A DNA stretch of 64,000 bases from CAVXFS01 sp963761115 (GCA_963761115.1 CAVXFS010000004.1:62001-126000); one strand, 5' to 3'. Positions 16,287-25,680 are shown, counted from the first letter of the stretch. Program-made: numbers and translations. The notes: generated from the sequence alone by a model not told the origin.

Positions 16287-18383
16287 TTGAAAACTTCATC
16301 ACCCTATGCGTTTGCCAGACTGGCCTTGGTTCTGGTCAGCATGTTGTGTTGTCCGGGCGTTGGCCGTGCCATCGGACTGGGTGAGGTTGAAATGCAAAGC
16401 AAGCTGGGGGAGCCTTTGCAGTTCCGGGTTGGGCTTGTTATCAACCCTGGCGAGAAAGTGGAAGAATCCTGCTTGTTCCTGTCCGCTACTGACGATTCCG
16501 GGCCGAATTTACAAGAATATTTCTACCATGCCCAGTTGGCTATCAAGACGGCGGGCGAGCACCAATATGTAAGCATCAGTTCGCCACAACCGTTCGATGA
16601 GCTTTTTGCCAGGGTGCAACTGAAGATCAACTGTCCCGGCGTGGCAAATATAAGCAAGATATTGACGCTATTGCCTGACCTGAGGATTTCCCCGCCTCAG
16701 GTATCCATAGCGTCACTGCCTTCTGTCAACAAACAGGGCCGGGTCGAAATCAGCCTGCCGAATATCGAAACCAGCCCCGCACCTGTTACCGCATCCGGGA
16801 TGCCCGTGGCACAAAAGGCCGAAGTCAGCCACCGTCGTCCCTCCGGCAAGCGCGCCATTGCGCACCACCCGCCCATTGCCCGTCGTGCCCATCATGAGCG
16901 AGAAGCAATTTTCCGGTTAAAGCTGTCGGGCGATCCGATTGATGAATCCCGTATCGGGAAAATCAGCCCCGAGGACCGCGAATTGCTGTTGGCGCAACAG
17001 AAGTTGCTGGACTTCGATGATCAGACAGCCAAGTTTCTGGAATTGCAGCATCAGGTAAAACAGTTGCAGGATCAATTGGGACTGATCAGGCTCAAGCTCG
17101 AGAAAATCGAGCTTGCAGCGCCAGGTTCTGAACGTTCCGGCGGCACGCCTGCGAAACCGTCTGCCGGTATTGAACCGGGAGACCTGGATCGCATGCTGCT
17201 GATAGGGGCAGGCTTATTGCTCGCCGTGCTGCTGCTATGGCGCTGGCTGAGGTACTACAGCAATACCAAGTCGCGGCAGCCAGCTCACCCGGATGCTGGC
17301 TTCGCCGAAGACCAATCTGCCGAATCCGCCAGTTCCGGGAATATCATCCACAGTGTGGCGCCAGTTCCCGCCAAGTCAGTCGTGTCTGCCGAAATTAAAG
17401 CCCCGGCTACGTCCAGGACATTCTCTGGCACGAAGAAGAAGGAGATGGTGCAGCCGTCCAGTGTGGCCAAGACCAAGGAAGAACTGGCTGAAGACGATTC
17501 AATGCTGGAAGAAGCCGAGCTGTATGCCGCTCACGGCCATTCCGACAAGGCAATCGAAATACTGCACGAGATTATCGCGAAGAATGCTACCTACACTGAA
17601 GCATGGGTGTTGATGATGTCGATACTTTCGTCTCTCGGAAAAGCGAAAGAGTTCGAGAAGGCAGCGCGGGATTTTTTCAAGCACAACCCGCGGAGCGAAT
17701 CGTGGAAAATGATACAGGCATTGGGGCGTACGCTGGACCCGCGTAATCCCCTGTATGCAGGCAGCAACAATCTGGATATCGCGGCCAGATACCTGCAGCA
17801 GCTGGCGCTAAGCGGGAAACGGCTGGTTGGCGATATCCTGGTGGACATGGGCGTGTTATCAGAGCAGGAACTGAAAAAATCCATGGCGGATTTCGATCCC
17901 AAGATTCATGGTCGTTTTGGCGGGTATCTGGTTGCGCGCAAACTGATCACCCATGCACAGCTCAGCGAAGCATTGGTGCTCCAGCAGGGTATAGGCGAGG
18001 AGGCGGTATCAGGCACCCGTTTGACCCTGCAGGAGATGGAGGATTTGCTGTCCGGCTTTGATCCGGTGCGGGACGGCAGCATCGGCGAATTTCTGCTATT
18101 GCATGGCGTGATCACGCCCGAACAGTTCGAGAAAGTAATGGAACTGGAAAGCCTGGAAGCAGAATCGGACGACCATGTCTCCGATGCGGATGAATCCCCG
18201 GTTGCACCGGAGGAAGATGGCAGCATAGATTTTTTTGAAAATGCGCCTACTCATGACAAGTTGAGCAGGAGACTTGATGCATTGAAAGTTGAGAAGCAGG
18301 AAATCCCCCCTCATTTGATGCCATCCTTGCCGGAGCTTGATAACGATAGCGAGTCCGATAAGAGTGACAAGCCGGACGACTGA
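16287..18383 (+). CDS. FimV-like inner-membrane protein with cytoplasmic MshEN-like repeats
   Basis: A 698-residue protein with a signal peptide (to about residue 29, VGRAIG) and a FimV/HubP-type N-terminal domain (LGEVEMQSKLGEPLQFRV). A proline- and basic-rich linker, a coiled coil (about 235-275), one membrane helix (about 301-320) and a TPR-like segment (LEEAELYAAHGHSDKAIEIL, about 408-450) follow. The C terminus has three motifs resembling the MshEN pattern RLGxxLxxxGxIxxxxLxxxLxxQ: VGDILVDMGVLSEQEL (~513), RFGGYLVARKLITHAQL (~543) and IGEFLLLHGVITPEQF (~598). FimV proteins organise polar type IV pili and secretion. TTG at 16287 is the only sensible start for the signal peptide; no strong ribosome binding site is seen. 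It follows the ATPase gene by 107 bases. Confidence 0.83.
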   Translation: MKTSSPYAFARLALVLVSMLCCPGVGRAIGLGEVEMQSKLGEPLQFRVGLVINPGEKVEESCLFLSATDDSGPNLQEYFYHAQLAIKTAGEHQYVSISSPQPFDELFARVQLKINCPGVANISKILTLLPDLRISPPQVSIASLPSVNKQGRVEISLPNIETSPAPVTASGMPVAQKAEVSHRRPSGKRAIAHHPPIARRAHHEREAIFRLKLSGDPIDESRIGKISPEDRELLLAQQKLLDFDDQTAKFLELQHQVKQLQDQLGLIRLKLEKIELAAPGSERSGGTPAKPSAGIEPGDLDRMLLIGAGLLLAVLLLWRWLRYYSNTKSRQPAHPDAGFAEDQSAESASSGNIIHSVAPVPAKSVVSAEIKAPATSRTFSGTKKKEMVQPSSVAKTKEELAEDDSMLEEAELYAAHGHSDKAIEILHEIIAKNATYTEAWVLMMSILSSLGKAKEFEKAARDFFKHNPRSESWKMIQALGRTLDPRNPLYAGSNNLDIAARYLQQLALSGKRLVGDILVDMGVLSEQELKKSMADFDPKIHGRFGGYLVARKLITHAQLSEALVLQQGIGEEAVSGTRLTLQEMEDLLSGFDPVRDGSIGEFLLLHGVITPEQFEKVMELESLEAESDDHVSDADESPVAPEEDGSIDFFENAPTHDKLSRRLDALKVEKQEIPPHLMPSLPELDNDSESDKSDKPDD

Positions 18384-18463
18384 CCGGGATAGCAGGCATC
18401 AAGCCGGTCGGTTGGGTCGGATATTCAATCAGGTTTGCCGATTTGTTCTTTATGTCGGCAGCA

Positions 18464-19114
18464 TCAGGAGTTCAGCAATTCTTTCAATAGCGGTACGGAT
18501 GCGGGGCGCTGCAGGCGCAGGCAAAGTTTATCCAGCGATTCCAGCGTGGCCAGCAGCGATGGCAGGTCGCGGCGGCCATGGCGCAGCAGGTATTGGATGA
18601 CTTCCTGCGGCAGATCGAGGCCGCGCGCCTGGGCATGACCTTCCAGCGCCCGGGCCTTTTCCGCATCATCCAATGCATGCACCTGGTATATCAGGCCCCA
18701 GCCCAGTCGAGTGCGCAGGTCATCGCGCAGGTTCAACCGGGCGGGCGCCATCGCGCCGCTGACCAGCAGCAAGCCGCCGCTTTCACGCATCTGGTTAAAG
18801 CGTTCGAACAGCGCAATTTGAGCCGTGTCGTCAAGCGAATCCACATCGTCCACGGCGGCCACCTGCAGCGCATCCGGCACCGCGCCGCACAGGCAGATCG
18901 CGGTTTGCCCTGCCTTGCGCGCCTGACCTACTGTCGCCTGCAGCAGATGACTCTTGCCGCTGCCCGCTGCGCCCCACAGGTAGATGCAGCGCTCGGTGCC
19001 CGTACCTGCCAATGCGTGACGCAAAGCGGAGACCAGTTCGACATTGCGCCCGGTGACGAAATTGTCCAGTGTGGGTATCCAATCGGGTGCGATGTTGAGC
19101 AGCAACTGGGTCAT
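18464..19114 (-). CDS. hda: DnaA regulatory inactivator Hda
   Basis: A 216-residue DnaA-like AAA+ protein that, with the DNA-loaded sliding clamp, stimulates ATP hydrolysis by DnaA after initiation. The N terminus MTQLLLNI contains a QLxL-type clamp-binding motif. Walker A is GAAGSGKSHLL (about 50), Walker B AVDDVDSLDD (about 88), and the sensor/box region LRDDLRTRLGWGLIYQVH follows. It lacks the DnaA DNA-binding domain, as expected for Hda. It lies 2 bases downstream of the PerM-type permease gene, in the usual perM-hda arrangement. Confidence 0.93.
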   Translation of the reverse strand: MTQLLLNIAPDWIPTLDNFVTGRNVELVSALRHALAGTGTERCIYLWGAAGSGKSHLLQATVGQARKAGQTAICLCGAVPDALQVAAVDDVDSLDDTAQIALFERFNQMRESGGLLLVSGAMAPARLNLRDDLRTRLGWGLIYQVHALDDAEKARALEGHAQARGLDLPQEVIQYLLRHGRRDLPSLLATLESLDKLCLRLQRPASVPLLKELLNS

Positions 19115-19116
19115 GG

Positions 19117-20172
19117 TCAGCCCTGATGCAGCGAACTGGACAGATACCAGCTTTTGCCATGGCGCAGCAGCACCAGCAGCGCGGCGGACAGCGGTAATGC
19201 AAGCAGCACGCCGAAAAAGCCGAACAGTTGCCCAAAGGCGAGCAAGGCAAAAATCACCGCCAGCGGATGCAGTCCGATGCGCTCACCTACCAGCCAGGGC
19301 GTGATTGCCATGCTTTCCAGTGCATGGCCGATGCCGAATGCCACCCATACCAGCAGCAGGCCGCCGAAGCCTGAAAACTGCATCGCGGCCGCGAGTGTTG
19401 CCAGCGCCAGTCCGATGATCATGCCCAGATAGGGCACGAACACCAGCATGCCGGTAATGATGCCGATGGGTAGTGCGAATTCCAGGCCGGCCAGCCACAG
19501 GGCAACAACATAATATGCGCTCATCAGCAGCATCACGGAGATCTGCCCGCGCAGGAATTCTGCCAGCACGGCATCGACCTCGCGCGCGATCTCCAGCGCC
19601 TTGCCGTGCCAGCGCTGCGGCAGCAATTGCTCGACATGCCCCAGTATCAGGTTCCAGTCGCGCAGCAGGTAGAACAGGGCAAGCGGGATCAGCACCAGGT
19701 TCATCAATCCATTCAGCAGCGAGGCGCCGCCACCGCCCAGCCACGGCAGCAACTTCGAGGCGATATTGCCCGCACCCTGCAGGTGACTGAGCAGCATGTT
19801 CTTCAGCGAGACGGCATCCAGTTTCAGGTCGATGCCCAGCCACTGCTGCAGTTGTGGCAGCAAGGAATAGCGCAGTGTATCCAGCCAGCCCGGTATCCGA
19901 TCCGCCATGTGCTCTACCTCGGTCTGCAGCAAGGGCAGCATGATCAGCGACAGGATTCCGATCAGCACGATGATGACAAGCATGACCGTCACCGTGGCCA
20001 GGGTGCGCGGCCAGTGCCACGCGCCCAGCCGGTTTACCAGCGGGTTGCAGATATAAGCCAGTATTCCCGCTGCGACGAATGGGGTGAGCACCGGGCCGAG
20101 CAAGTGCAGCAGCCAGAACAGCACGACGGCAAACGCTATCCATTGCAGTGCGGCAAAGCGTTCGGTGGGCAT
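19117..20172 (-). CDS. AI-2E/PerM family permease
   Basis: A 351-residue polytopic membrane protein of the AI-2E transporter (PerM/UPF0118) family. About eight hydrophobic helices are visible, with the hallmark internal segments GILAYICNPLVNRL near the N terminus and PYLGMIIGLALATLAA and GHALESMAITPWLVGERIGLHP in the second half. I chose the ATG at 20172 (MPTERFAALQW); the open frame reaches a TTG at 20235, which would abut the purM start. The transported substrate in this organism is unknown. It is divergent from purM and followed closely by hda. Confidence 0.87.
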   Translation of the reverse strand: MPTERFAALQWIAFAVVLFWLLHLLGPVLTPFVAAGILAYICNPLVNRLGAWHWPRTLATVTVMLVIIVLIGILSLIMLPLLQTEVEHMADRIPGWLDTLRYSLLPQLQQWLGIDLKLDAVSLKNMLLSHLQGAGNIASKLLPWLGGGGASLLNGLMNLVLIPLALFYLLRDWNLILGHVEQLLPQRWHGKALEIAREVDAVLAEFLRGQISVMLLMSAYYVVALWLAGLEFALPIGIITGMLVFVPYLGMIIGLALATLAAAMQFSGFGGLLLVWVAFGIGHALESMAITPWLVGERIGLHPLAVIFALLAFGQLFGFFGVLLALPLSAALLVLLRHGKSWYLSSSLHQG

Positions 20173-20236
20173 TTGAGGTAGAATCCTGCGGACAAAAATT
20201 GCCTGCACTGTATCCCGAAGAAAGCGAGAACTCAAC

Positions 20237-21280
20237 TTGAGTCAGAAAAATTCCCTCTCCTACCGCGATGCCGGCGTGGACATAGACGCCGGCGACCGGC
20301 TGGTCGAAAACATCAAGCCGTTCGCCAAACGCACCATGCGCCCTGAGGTGATCGGCGGCATCGGCGGTTTCGGCGCGCTGGTGGAGATTTCCAAAAAATT
20401 CCGCGAGCCGGTACTGGTTTCCGGTACCGACGGCGTCGGCACCAAGCTGAAGCTGGCATTCGAATTGAACCGCCACGACAGCGTCGGCATCGACCTGGTG
20501 GCGATGAGCGTGAACGATATCCTGGTGCAGGGCGCGGAGCCGCTGTTCTTCCTCGATTACTTTGCCTGCGGCAAACTGGACGTGGATGCCGCGACCGAGG
20601 TCATCAAGGGCATCGCGGCCGGCTGCGAACAGGCGGGCTGCGCGCTGATCGGCGGCGAGACCGCCGAGATGCCGGGCATGTATCCGGCCGGAGAATACGA
20701 CCTGGCAGGGTTCGCGGTGGGCGTGGTGGAAAAATCCGCAATCATCACCGGCGCAGACATCCGGCCCGGCGACGTGGTGCTGGGCCTGGCATCGAGCGGC
20801 GCGCATTCCAACGGCTATTCGCTGGTGCGCAAGATCATCGAACGCAGCAAGCCCGACCTGGATGCGCCAGTTCGACGCCGGGCGTTCGCTGGCTGATTGC
20901 ATCATGGCGCCCACGCGCATTTACGTTAAGCCGCTGCTGGCGCTGATGCAGAAGGTCACCGTCAAGGGCATGGCGCACATCACCGGCGGCGGTCTGCTGG
21001 AAAACGTGCCGCGCGTATTGCCGGAAAACGTGGTTGCCGTATCTTGACCGGGATGCGTGGCAGATGCCCGAAACTGTTCGACTGGTTGCGCGAACAGGGC
21101 AACGTCGCGCCTCAGGAGATGTATCGCACCTTCAATTGCGGCATCGGCATGGTGGTGATCCTGTCGGCGGGCGATACGCCTGCCGCGCTCAATCATCTCG
21201 AGGCCGCCGGAGAAAGCGCATGGGTCATCGGTGCGATACAGGCAAGATCGGGCGATGAAGCGCAAACCCGGGTTGAATAA
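20237..21280 (+). CDS. purM: Phosphoribosylformylglycinamidine cyclo-ligase, frame broken three times
   Basis: Makes aminoimidazole ribotide in purine synthesis. The TTG at 20237 gives SQKNSLSYRDAGVDIDAGD, the family N terminus. The first frame reads well to KPDLDA (about 20866), then QFDAGRSLADCIMAPTRIYV continues one base on, LDRDAWQMP one base further (about 21037), and PKLFDWLREQGN one base further still (about 21068), which is the original frame and runs to the stop at 21278-21280. Each break is removed by dropping one C from a run (GCGCCAG, TTGCCG, ATGCCCG). Repaired, the protein has normal length (about 346) with GGETAEMPGMYPAGEY intact. Three extra bases in 200 in an essential gene suggest sequence error. 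It is followed directly by purN. Confidence 0.88.
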
Positions 21281-21929
21281 TTCAGTGCAAAAGAGAGTAG
21301 TCGTGCTGATCTCCGGGCGAGGCAGCAACATGCAGGCGCTGCTGGAAGCCGACCTGCCAAACTATCTTGTCGCGGCAGTCATCAGCAATCGTGCCGATGC
21401 GCCGGGATTGGCGATTGCCGAACAGCATGGTGTTGCCACGCAAGTCATATCTCATCGAGACTATCCCGATCGCCACTCCTTTGATGTGGCGCTGGCAGCG
21501 GCTATCGATCTCTACCAGCCTGAGCTGATCACGCTGGCCGGATTCATGCGTATCCTGACCCCTGAATTCGTGGTGCGTTATCGCGGCAGGCTGATCAATA
21601 TCCATCCTTCGCTGCTTCCCGCCTATGGCGGACTGGATACGCACACGCGCGTGTTGCAGGATGGCGTAAAGGTTCACGGGTGCACCGTGCATTTTGTCAC
21701 CACTGACCTGGATCTCGGTCCCATCATCATCCAGTCGGCAGTCGGGGTGTTGTGCAACGATACCCCTGACACACTGGCGGCAAGGGTGCTGTGCGAGGAA
21801 CACCGGATTTATCCGCAGGCGGTGCGCTGGTTCTGCAGCGGGCGTCTGAAGCTGTCGGAGAATGGCCGGGTGCTGCTGAGCCGTTTTGAACAACCCGGCG
21901 CCGCGCTCGTTTCGCCGGGGCTGGACTAA
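21255..21929 (+). CDS. purN: Phosphoribosylglycinamide formyltransferase
   Basis: Transfers the formyl group of 10-formyl-tetrahydrofolate to GAR. The core begins VVVLISGRGSNMQALLEA; active-site features are LAGFMRILTPEFV, NIHPSLLPAYGG (catalytic Asn and His) and VHFVTTDLDLGPII with the catalytic Asp. ATG 21255 is used here and overlaps purM by 26 bases; GTG at 21285, just after the purM stop, would give the more usual MQKRVVVLISGRGSN and is a serious alternative. Neither has a strong ribosome binding site. Purine genes purM and purN form one operon with the DUF3108 gene. Confidence 0.94.
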   Translation: MKRKPGLNNSVQKRVVVLISGRGSNMQALLEADLPNYLVAAVISNRADAPGLAIAEQHGVATQVISHRDYPDRHSFDVALAAAIDLYQPELITLAGFMRILTPEFVVRYRGRLINIHPSLLPAYGGLDTHTRVLQDGVKVHGCTVHFVTTDLDLGPIIIQSAVGVLCNDTPDTLAARVLCEEHRIYPQAVRWFCSGRLKLSENGRVLLSRFEQPGAALVSPGLD

Positions 21930-21932
21930 ACC

Positions 21933-22652
21933 ATGCATAGCTTTGTGCGCATGACATTTTGCCTGCTGCTTTGCGTTATCGTGCAACCGTTGCAGGCCGC
22001 GACCGCTCCCTCGCGGCTCGATATTGCATATGATGTGCTCAAGGGCAGTATGCGCATTGCCGCCATGACCGAGACATTCGTCAGGACCGGGGATCATTAC
22101 AGGATCGAGAGTGTCAGCGAGGCAAAAGGACTGCTGGCCTTGTTCAAGCCGGAGACCATACGGCTGATCAGTGAAGGCACGCTTACCCCATCGGGATTGC
22201 GCCCCTCCTTCTTTTCCAGCCAGCGCAAGATCGATGTCGACCGGAATAATCGCGCCGATTTTGACTGGGCAGCCGGCCGCATTACGCTGACCGACCGCGA
22301 CGGCAAGCGCACCTTGCCGTTGCCAGCCGATACCCAGGATCGCCTGAGCGCGATGTACCAGTTCATGTTCCTGTCATTGGATCATGTCGCCAGGCTGGAT
22401 TTCCACATGACCAACGGCAGCAAGGTGGACATCTATAACTATCTGGTTGCGCCGTCACAGCCGGTCAATGTTCCGCTCGGCACATTCAAGGCGCTGTATG
22501 TCAGCAGCGTGCCGGAAGCAGGCGCCAGCAAAACGGAGATCTGGCTGGCCACCGAGCATGCCGACTTTCCCTGGAAGATGACCATTACCGATCCGGACGG
22601 CGGGGCGTTCACGCAGGTGCTGACGCGATTCGATTTGACGCCGGGACCGTGA
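21933..22652 (+). CDS. DUF3108-family exported protein
   Basis: A 239-residue protein with a signal peptide (MHSFVRMTFCLLLCVIVQPLQA) and a beta-rich mature region typical of DUF3108 proteins: LDIAYDVLKGSMRIAAMTE, then ADFDWAAGRITL and KTEIWLATEHADFPWKM. Predicted periplasmic, possibly with a lipocalin/LolA-like shape; the function is unknown. It starts 3 bases after purN and, as in many betaproteobacteria, travels with purN without obvious metabolic reason. Confidence 0.85.
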   Translation: MHSFVRMTFCLLLCVIVQPLQAATAPSRLDIAYDVLKGSMRIAAMTETFVRTGDHYRIESVSEAKGLLALFKPETIRLISEGTLTPSGLRPSFFSSQRKIDVDRNNRADFDWAAGRITLTDRDGKRTLPLPADTQDRLSAMYQFMFLSLDHVARLDFHMTNGSKVDIYNYLVAPSQPVNVPLGTFKALYVSSVPEAGASKTEIWLATEHADFPWKMTITDPDGGAFTQVLTRFDLTPGP

Positions 22653-23123
22653 GCCACAGTCATCAGATCGTCATGAAAATTTGCGAACCTTCGAGCAGCC
22701 GAGAATCGGGTCAAGCAAGTGGACTTGCCTTAATCTCCGAGTTGTTGAATAAAACCTCAGGGAATGCGTCGATTCGGCAAGTCCGAAAATTGCTGCGAAA
22801 ATGTTGTAAAAGTGATACGGTATGAACTTGGAAAGCTTAGACAAGCGCTGAAAAAAATGCTAAAAAACGCTTGGCTACGCTGTTATTAGAAGATAAAATC
22901 GAATTTGCCTAGGGGAATAGCTTAGGTTTAAAGCTTAAGCTATGCCTGTGCAGGTTTTATTTGATTGAAGCTATAACCACTAGTAGCATATAGTATTCTC
23001 TGAGCCGTGCGGGCAGGTGGATCGGCGTGTTATGTTGGCTTGGCCTTAATCTAAGTGGTTTTCAGGTCTTCAGATATGATTTGCCACAACTTTAAGATTG
23101 TTTAATTTTTATGGGAGTTCCAA
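22653..23123. promoter_or_regulatory. Long untranslated region upstream of the adhesin gene
   Basis: About 470 bases of lower GC without a gene. Two imperfect hairpins near 22840-22875 (AAGCG...CGCTT) and a perfect 8-base inverted repeat ATAGCTTA / TAAGCTAT at 22917-22943 are visible. The latter could be an operator. The ribosome binding site of the adhesin gene is the GGGAG at about 23112-23116. I cannot place a certain promoter. Confidence 0.5.
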
Positions 23124-25658
23124 ATGAAAAGAAAAAGTATGTCTCGTTTGTTGGTTAATCTGCTGGTGATCGGCGGTGTGGTTTCTTTTGGGACTACCGC
23201 ATATGCGGTAACTGATACGCTTACACCAAGCAGTACCACGCCGGCATCGGCTTCGACTCCCTCCATATCACAGGTGCCGGTTTCATATGTGGTGACAAAC
23301 TCCGGTGGCACTACAGTGGGTACTTTCACGTACGATTCCACCCAGCCCGTCGATTCGCAATGGACCGGACCTTCTGGCTGGTCACAAGGCTATATTGCCG
23401 GCCCCACGCTTGTTCCGGGCCTGATGGTAAATCTGTCAACGGGAGAGTCAGTCCAATTTACGCCTCCTACATCTTCGCATCTTAGTGCAACCGGAGCGGC
23501 GACGACATCTGACGTCGGCGCTATCTTTTCTGGCGACACGACCACTAGCGGCGTTTTGGGGGCGGGTGCCACGATATCGAACGGGACTATCAACGTAACT
23601 TCCCCTGGCGTCTTGCCCGTTGCGGCCACGCCTGATCCATTGGGCTACTCTTATGCCAACACCGGTACTCCTGCGAATAATATTTCTACCACTGCTGCGG
23701 TATCTGCACCGACTCCAGGCTTTGTAACCGATACGACTTCTCCAACTCCGTCTGCCTCGACTACAACCGTAACAAGCGCCGCGGCGACATTTAGTACCGG
23801 GACTTATGATGTAACATTCGACGGTGCGAATCCGACGGGCACGGTCAGCGGCAGCTCTGTGGCATTGGATAATACCGGGCTGAGTTTCAACTCACTGACC
23901 GGTACGGCTACGCTGGATTCAACAACCGGGGTGATCACTGCCGACATTACGCCGGATCCGCTCGGATCTACGAATATCGGCCCAACGGGCGTTACTACTG
24001 GTCAACTTACTGTTGCCGATGGCGGTACAATTACCATGAACCCCGGTGCAACTGTGGGCAACGGTTATGTCGACATTAGCGGTGCAGCTGGCAGCCAAAC
24101 TGCCACGTTTGGTGTGGTCAATCCAAATGGAGAGATTAACGGCATTTCCGCCAATACTACTTCCGCAACCATGACTGGCGGCACGGGGACCACTACATGG
24201 ACGTTGACCAATTCCGGCGCAGTACTGGCTGATTCGGTTACCGGCAATACCTTCACGGTGGACAATCTCGGCAATGCCCAGATTACCGGCACCTTGGGTG
24301 TAACGGGCAACACCACGCTGAGCACGTTGTCTACAACCGGCCTGGCTACGCTTGATTCCGCCAGTGTGACGAACAATGCGACTGTGGGTGGAACCCTGGG
24401 CGTAACGGGCAACACCACGTTGACCACGTTGTCGACCTCCGGTTTGGCCACGCTTGATTCTGCCAATGTGACGAACAATGCGACTGTGGGTGGAACCCTG
24501 GGTGTAACGGGCAACACCACGCTGACCACGTTGTCGACCTCCGGTTTGGCCACGCTTGATTCTGCCAATGTGACGAACAATGCGACTGTGGGTGGAACCC
24601 TGGGTGTAACGGGCAACACCACGCTGACCACGTTGTCGACCTCCGGCCTGGCTACGCTTGATTCCGCCAATGTGACGAACAATGCGACTGTGGGTGGAAC
24701 CCTGGGCGTGACTGGTACCACCACCACGCATGGTATCGTCAATACAGGCAACAACATCACCACCGCTACGTTGTCTACAACCGGCCTGGCTACGCTTAAT
24801 TCCGCCAGTGTGACGAACAATGCGACTGTGGGTGGAACCCTGGGCGTGACTGGTACCACCACCACGCATGGTATCGTCAATACGGGCAACAACATCACCA
24901 CCGCTACGTTGTCTACAACCGGCCTGGCTACGCTTAATTCCGCCAGTGTGACGAACAATGCGACTGTGGGTGGAACCTTGGGTGTAACGGGCAACACCAC
25001 GTTGACCACGGTGCATGCAACCGGCTTGGCCACACTCGACAATGGCCTGGAAGTGAACACTAGTGCTGGCGCCGGTAACCTTGGTAATGGAGTGGCCAGC
25101 GTGGAAAACAGCGCCGCCACGTTTGGTGTGACCAACGTTAATGGTCATGTGAACGGGATCAGTGCCAATACCACGAGCGCTACCATGACCGGCGGTACGG
25201 CATCCACGACCTGGACACTGAGCAACAGTGGCGCTGTCCTGAGCGATTCCACGAATGGTACGACATTTTCTGTGGACAACTCCGGCAATACTGGCATCTC
25301 CGGAACGCTTGGTGTGGCCGGTCTGAGTACGACCCATGGCATCAACAACAGCAATAATAAGATCACCGGTGTTGCAAACGGAACAGGCACATATGATGCG
25401 GTCAACTTTGGGCAGTTGCAGGACGCGAGAAAAATATCTTCAAGCGGAATTGCAGCGGCTACTGCGATGGCCAACATACCCAATGTAGAACCGGGCAAGG
25501 TGTTTAGTGTCGGCGCAGGCGTGGGAAATTATGATGGCGAAACATCGCTTGCCATCGGTGCCAGCTACCGTGCGAGTCCGAGCACCGTCCTGCGTGGCAG
25601 CTTAGGCTTCGGCAACAGCAATACCGCTGTCGGTGTGGGTTTGGCAACATCCTGGTAA
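23124..25658 (+). CDS. Trimeric autotransporter adhesin (YadA-like)
   Basis: An 844-residue surface protein. Signal peptide about 1-28 (ends GTTAYA); Thr/Ser/Gly-rich passenger with no cysteine; tandem stalk repeats from about residue 390 to 617; a YadA-stalk type segment ITGVANGTGTYDAVNFGQL (about 750); and a C-terminal YadA anchor of about 60 residues (VEPGKVFSVGAGVGNYDGE ... VGVGLATSW) that would form the trimeric beta-barrel. The block ATFGVxNxNGxxNGISANTTS occurs both before and after the repeat array. A terminator follows, then a gene for a small exported protein. Likely role: adhesion or autoaggregation. Repeat number is probably variable between strains. Confidence 0.88.
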   Translation: MKRKSMSRLLVNLLVIGGVVSFGTTAYAVTDTLTPSSTTPASASTPSISQVPVSYVVTNSGGTTVGTFTYDSTQPVDSQWTGPSGWSQGYIAGPTLVPGLMVNLSTGESVQFTPPTSSHLSATGAATTSDVGAIFSGDTTTSGVLGAGATISNGTINVTSPGVLPVAATPDPLGYSYANTGTPANNISTTAAVSAPTPGFVTDTTSPTPSASTTTVTSAAATFSTGTYDVTFDGANPTGTVSGSSVALDNTGLSFNSLTGTATLDSTTGVITADITPDPLGSTNIGPTGVTTGQLTVADGGTITMNPGATVGNGYVDISGAAGSQTATFGVVNPNGEINGISANTTSATMTGGTGTTTWTLTNSGAVLADSVTGNTFTVDNLGNAQITGTLGVTGNTTLSTLSTTGLATLDSASVTNNATVGGTLGVTGNTTLTTLSTSGLATLDSANVTNNATVGGTLGVTGNTTLTTLSTSGLATLDSANVTNNATVGGTLGVTGNTTLTTLSTSGLATLDSANVTNNATVGGTLGVTGTTTTHGIVNTGNNITTATLSTTGLATLNSASVTNNATVGGTLGVTGTTTTHGIVNTGNNITTATLSTTGLATLNSASVTNNATVGGTLGVTGNTTLTTVHATGLATLDNGLEVNTSAGAGNLGNGVASVENSAATFGVTNVNGHVNGISANTTSATMTGGTASTTWTLSNSGAVLSDSTNGTTFSVDNSGNTGISGTLGVAGLSTTHGINNSNNKITGVANGTGTYDAVNFGQLQDARKISSSGIAAATAMANIPNVEPGKVFSVGAGVGNYDGETSLAIGASYRASPSTVLRGSLGFGNSNTAVGVGLATSW
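24291..24974 (+). repeat. In-frame tandem repeats in the adhesin stalk (4 x 102 bases, then 2 x 138 bases)
   Basis: Units begin with ACC-TTG/CTG-GG at 24291, 24393, 24495, 24597, 24699, 24837 and 24975. The first four units are exactly 102 bases (34 residues, TLGVTGNTTLTTLSTSGLAT and LDSANVTNNATVGG). The next two are 138 bases (46 residues) because of an insert with TTTTHGIVNTGNNITTA. Neighbouring units are nearly identical, indicating recent expansion, and all lengths are multiples of three. Confidence 0.92.
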
Positions 25659-25680
25659 ACGAAGTAATTTTGTTCTCAAG

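Noticed and set aside
23919..25337. Long open frames on the minus strand opposite the adhesin (up to 472 codons).
   Set aside because: They are mirror frames of the Thr/Ser-rich tandem repeats, with no start signal or domain; the plus-strand YadA-type protein explains the region.
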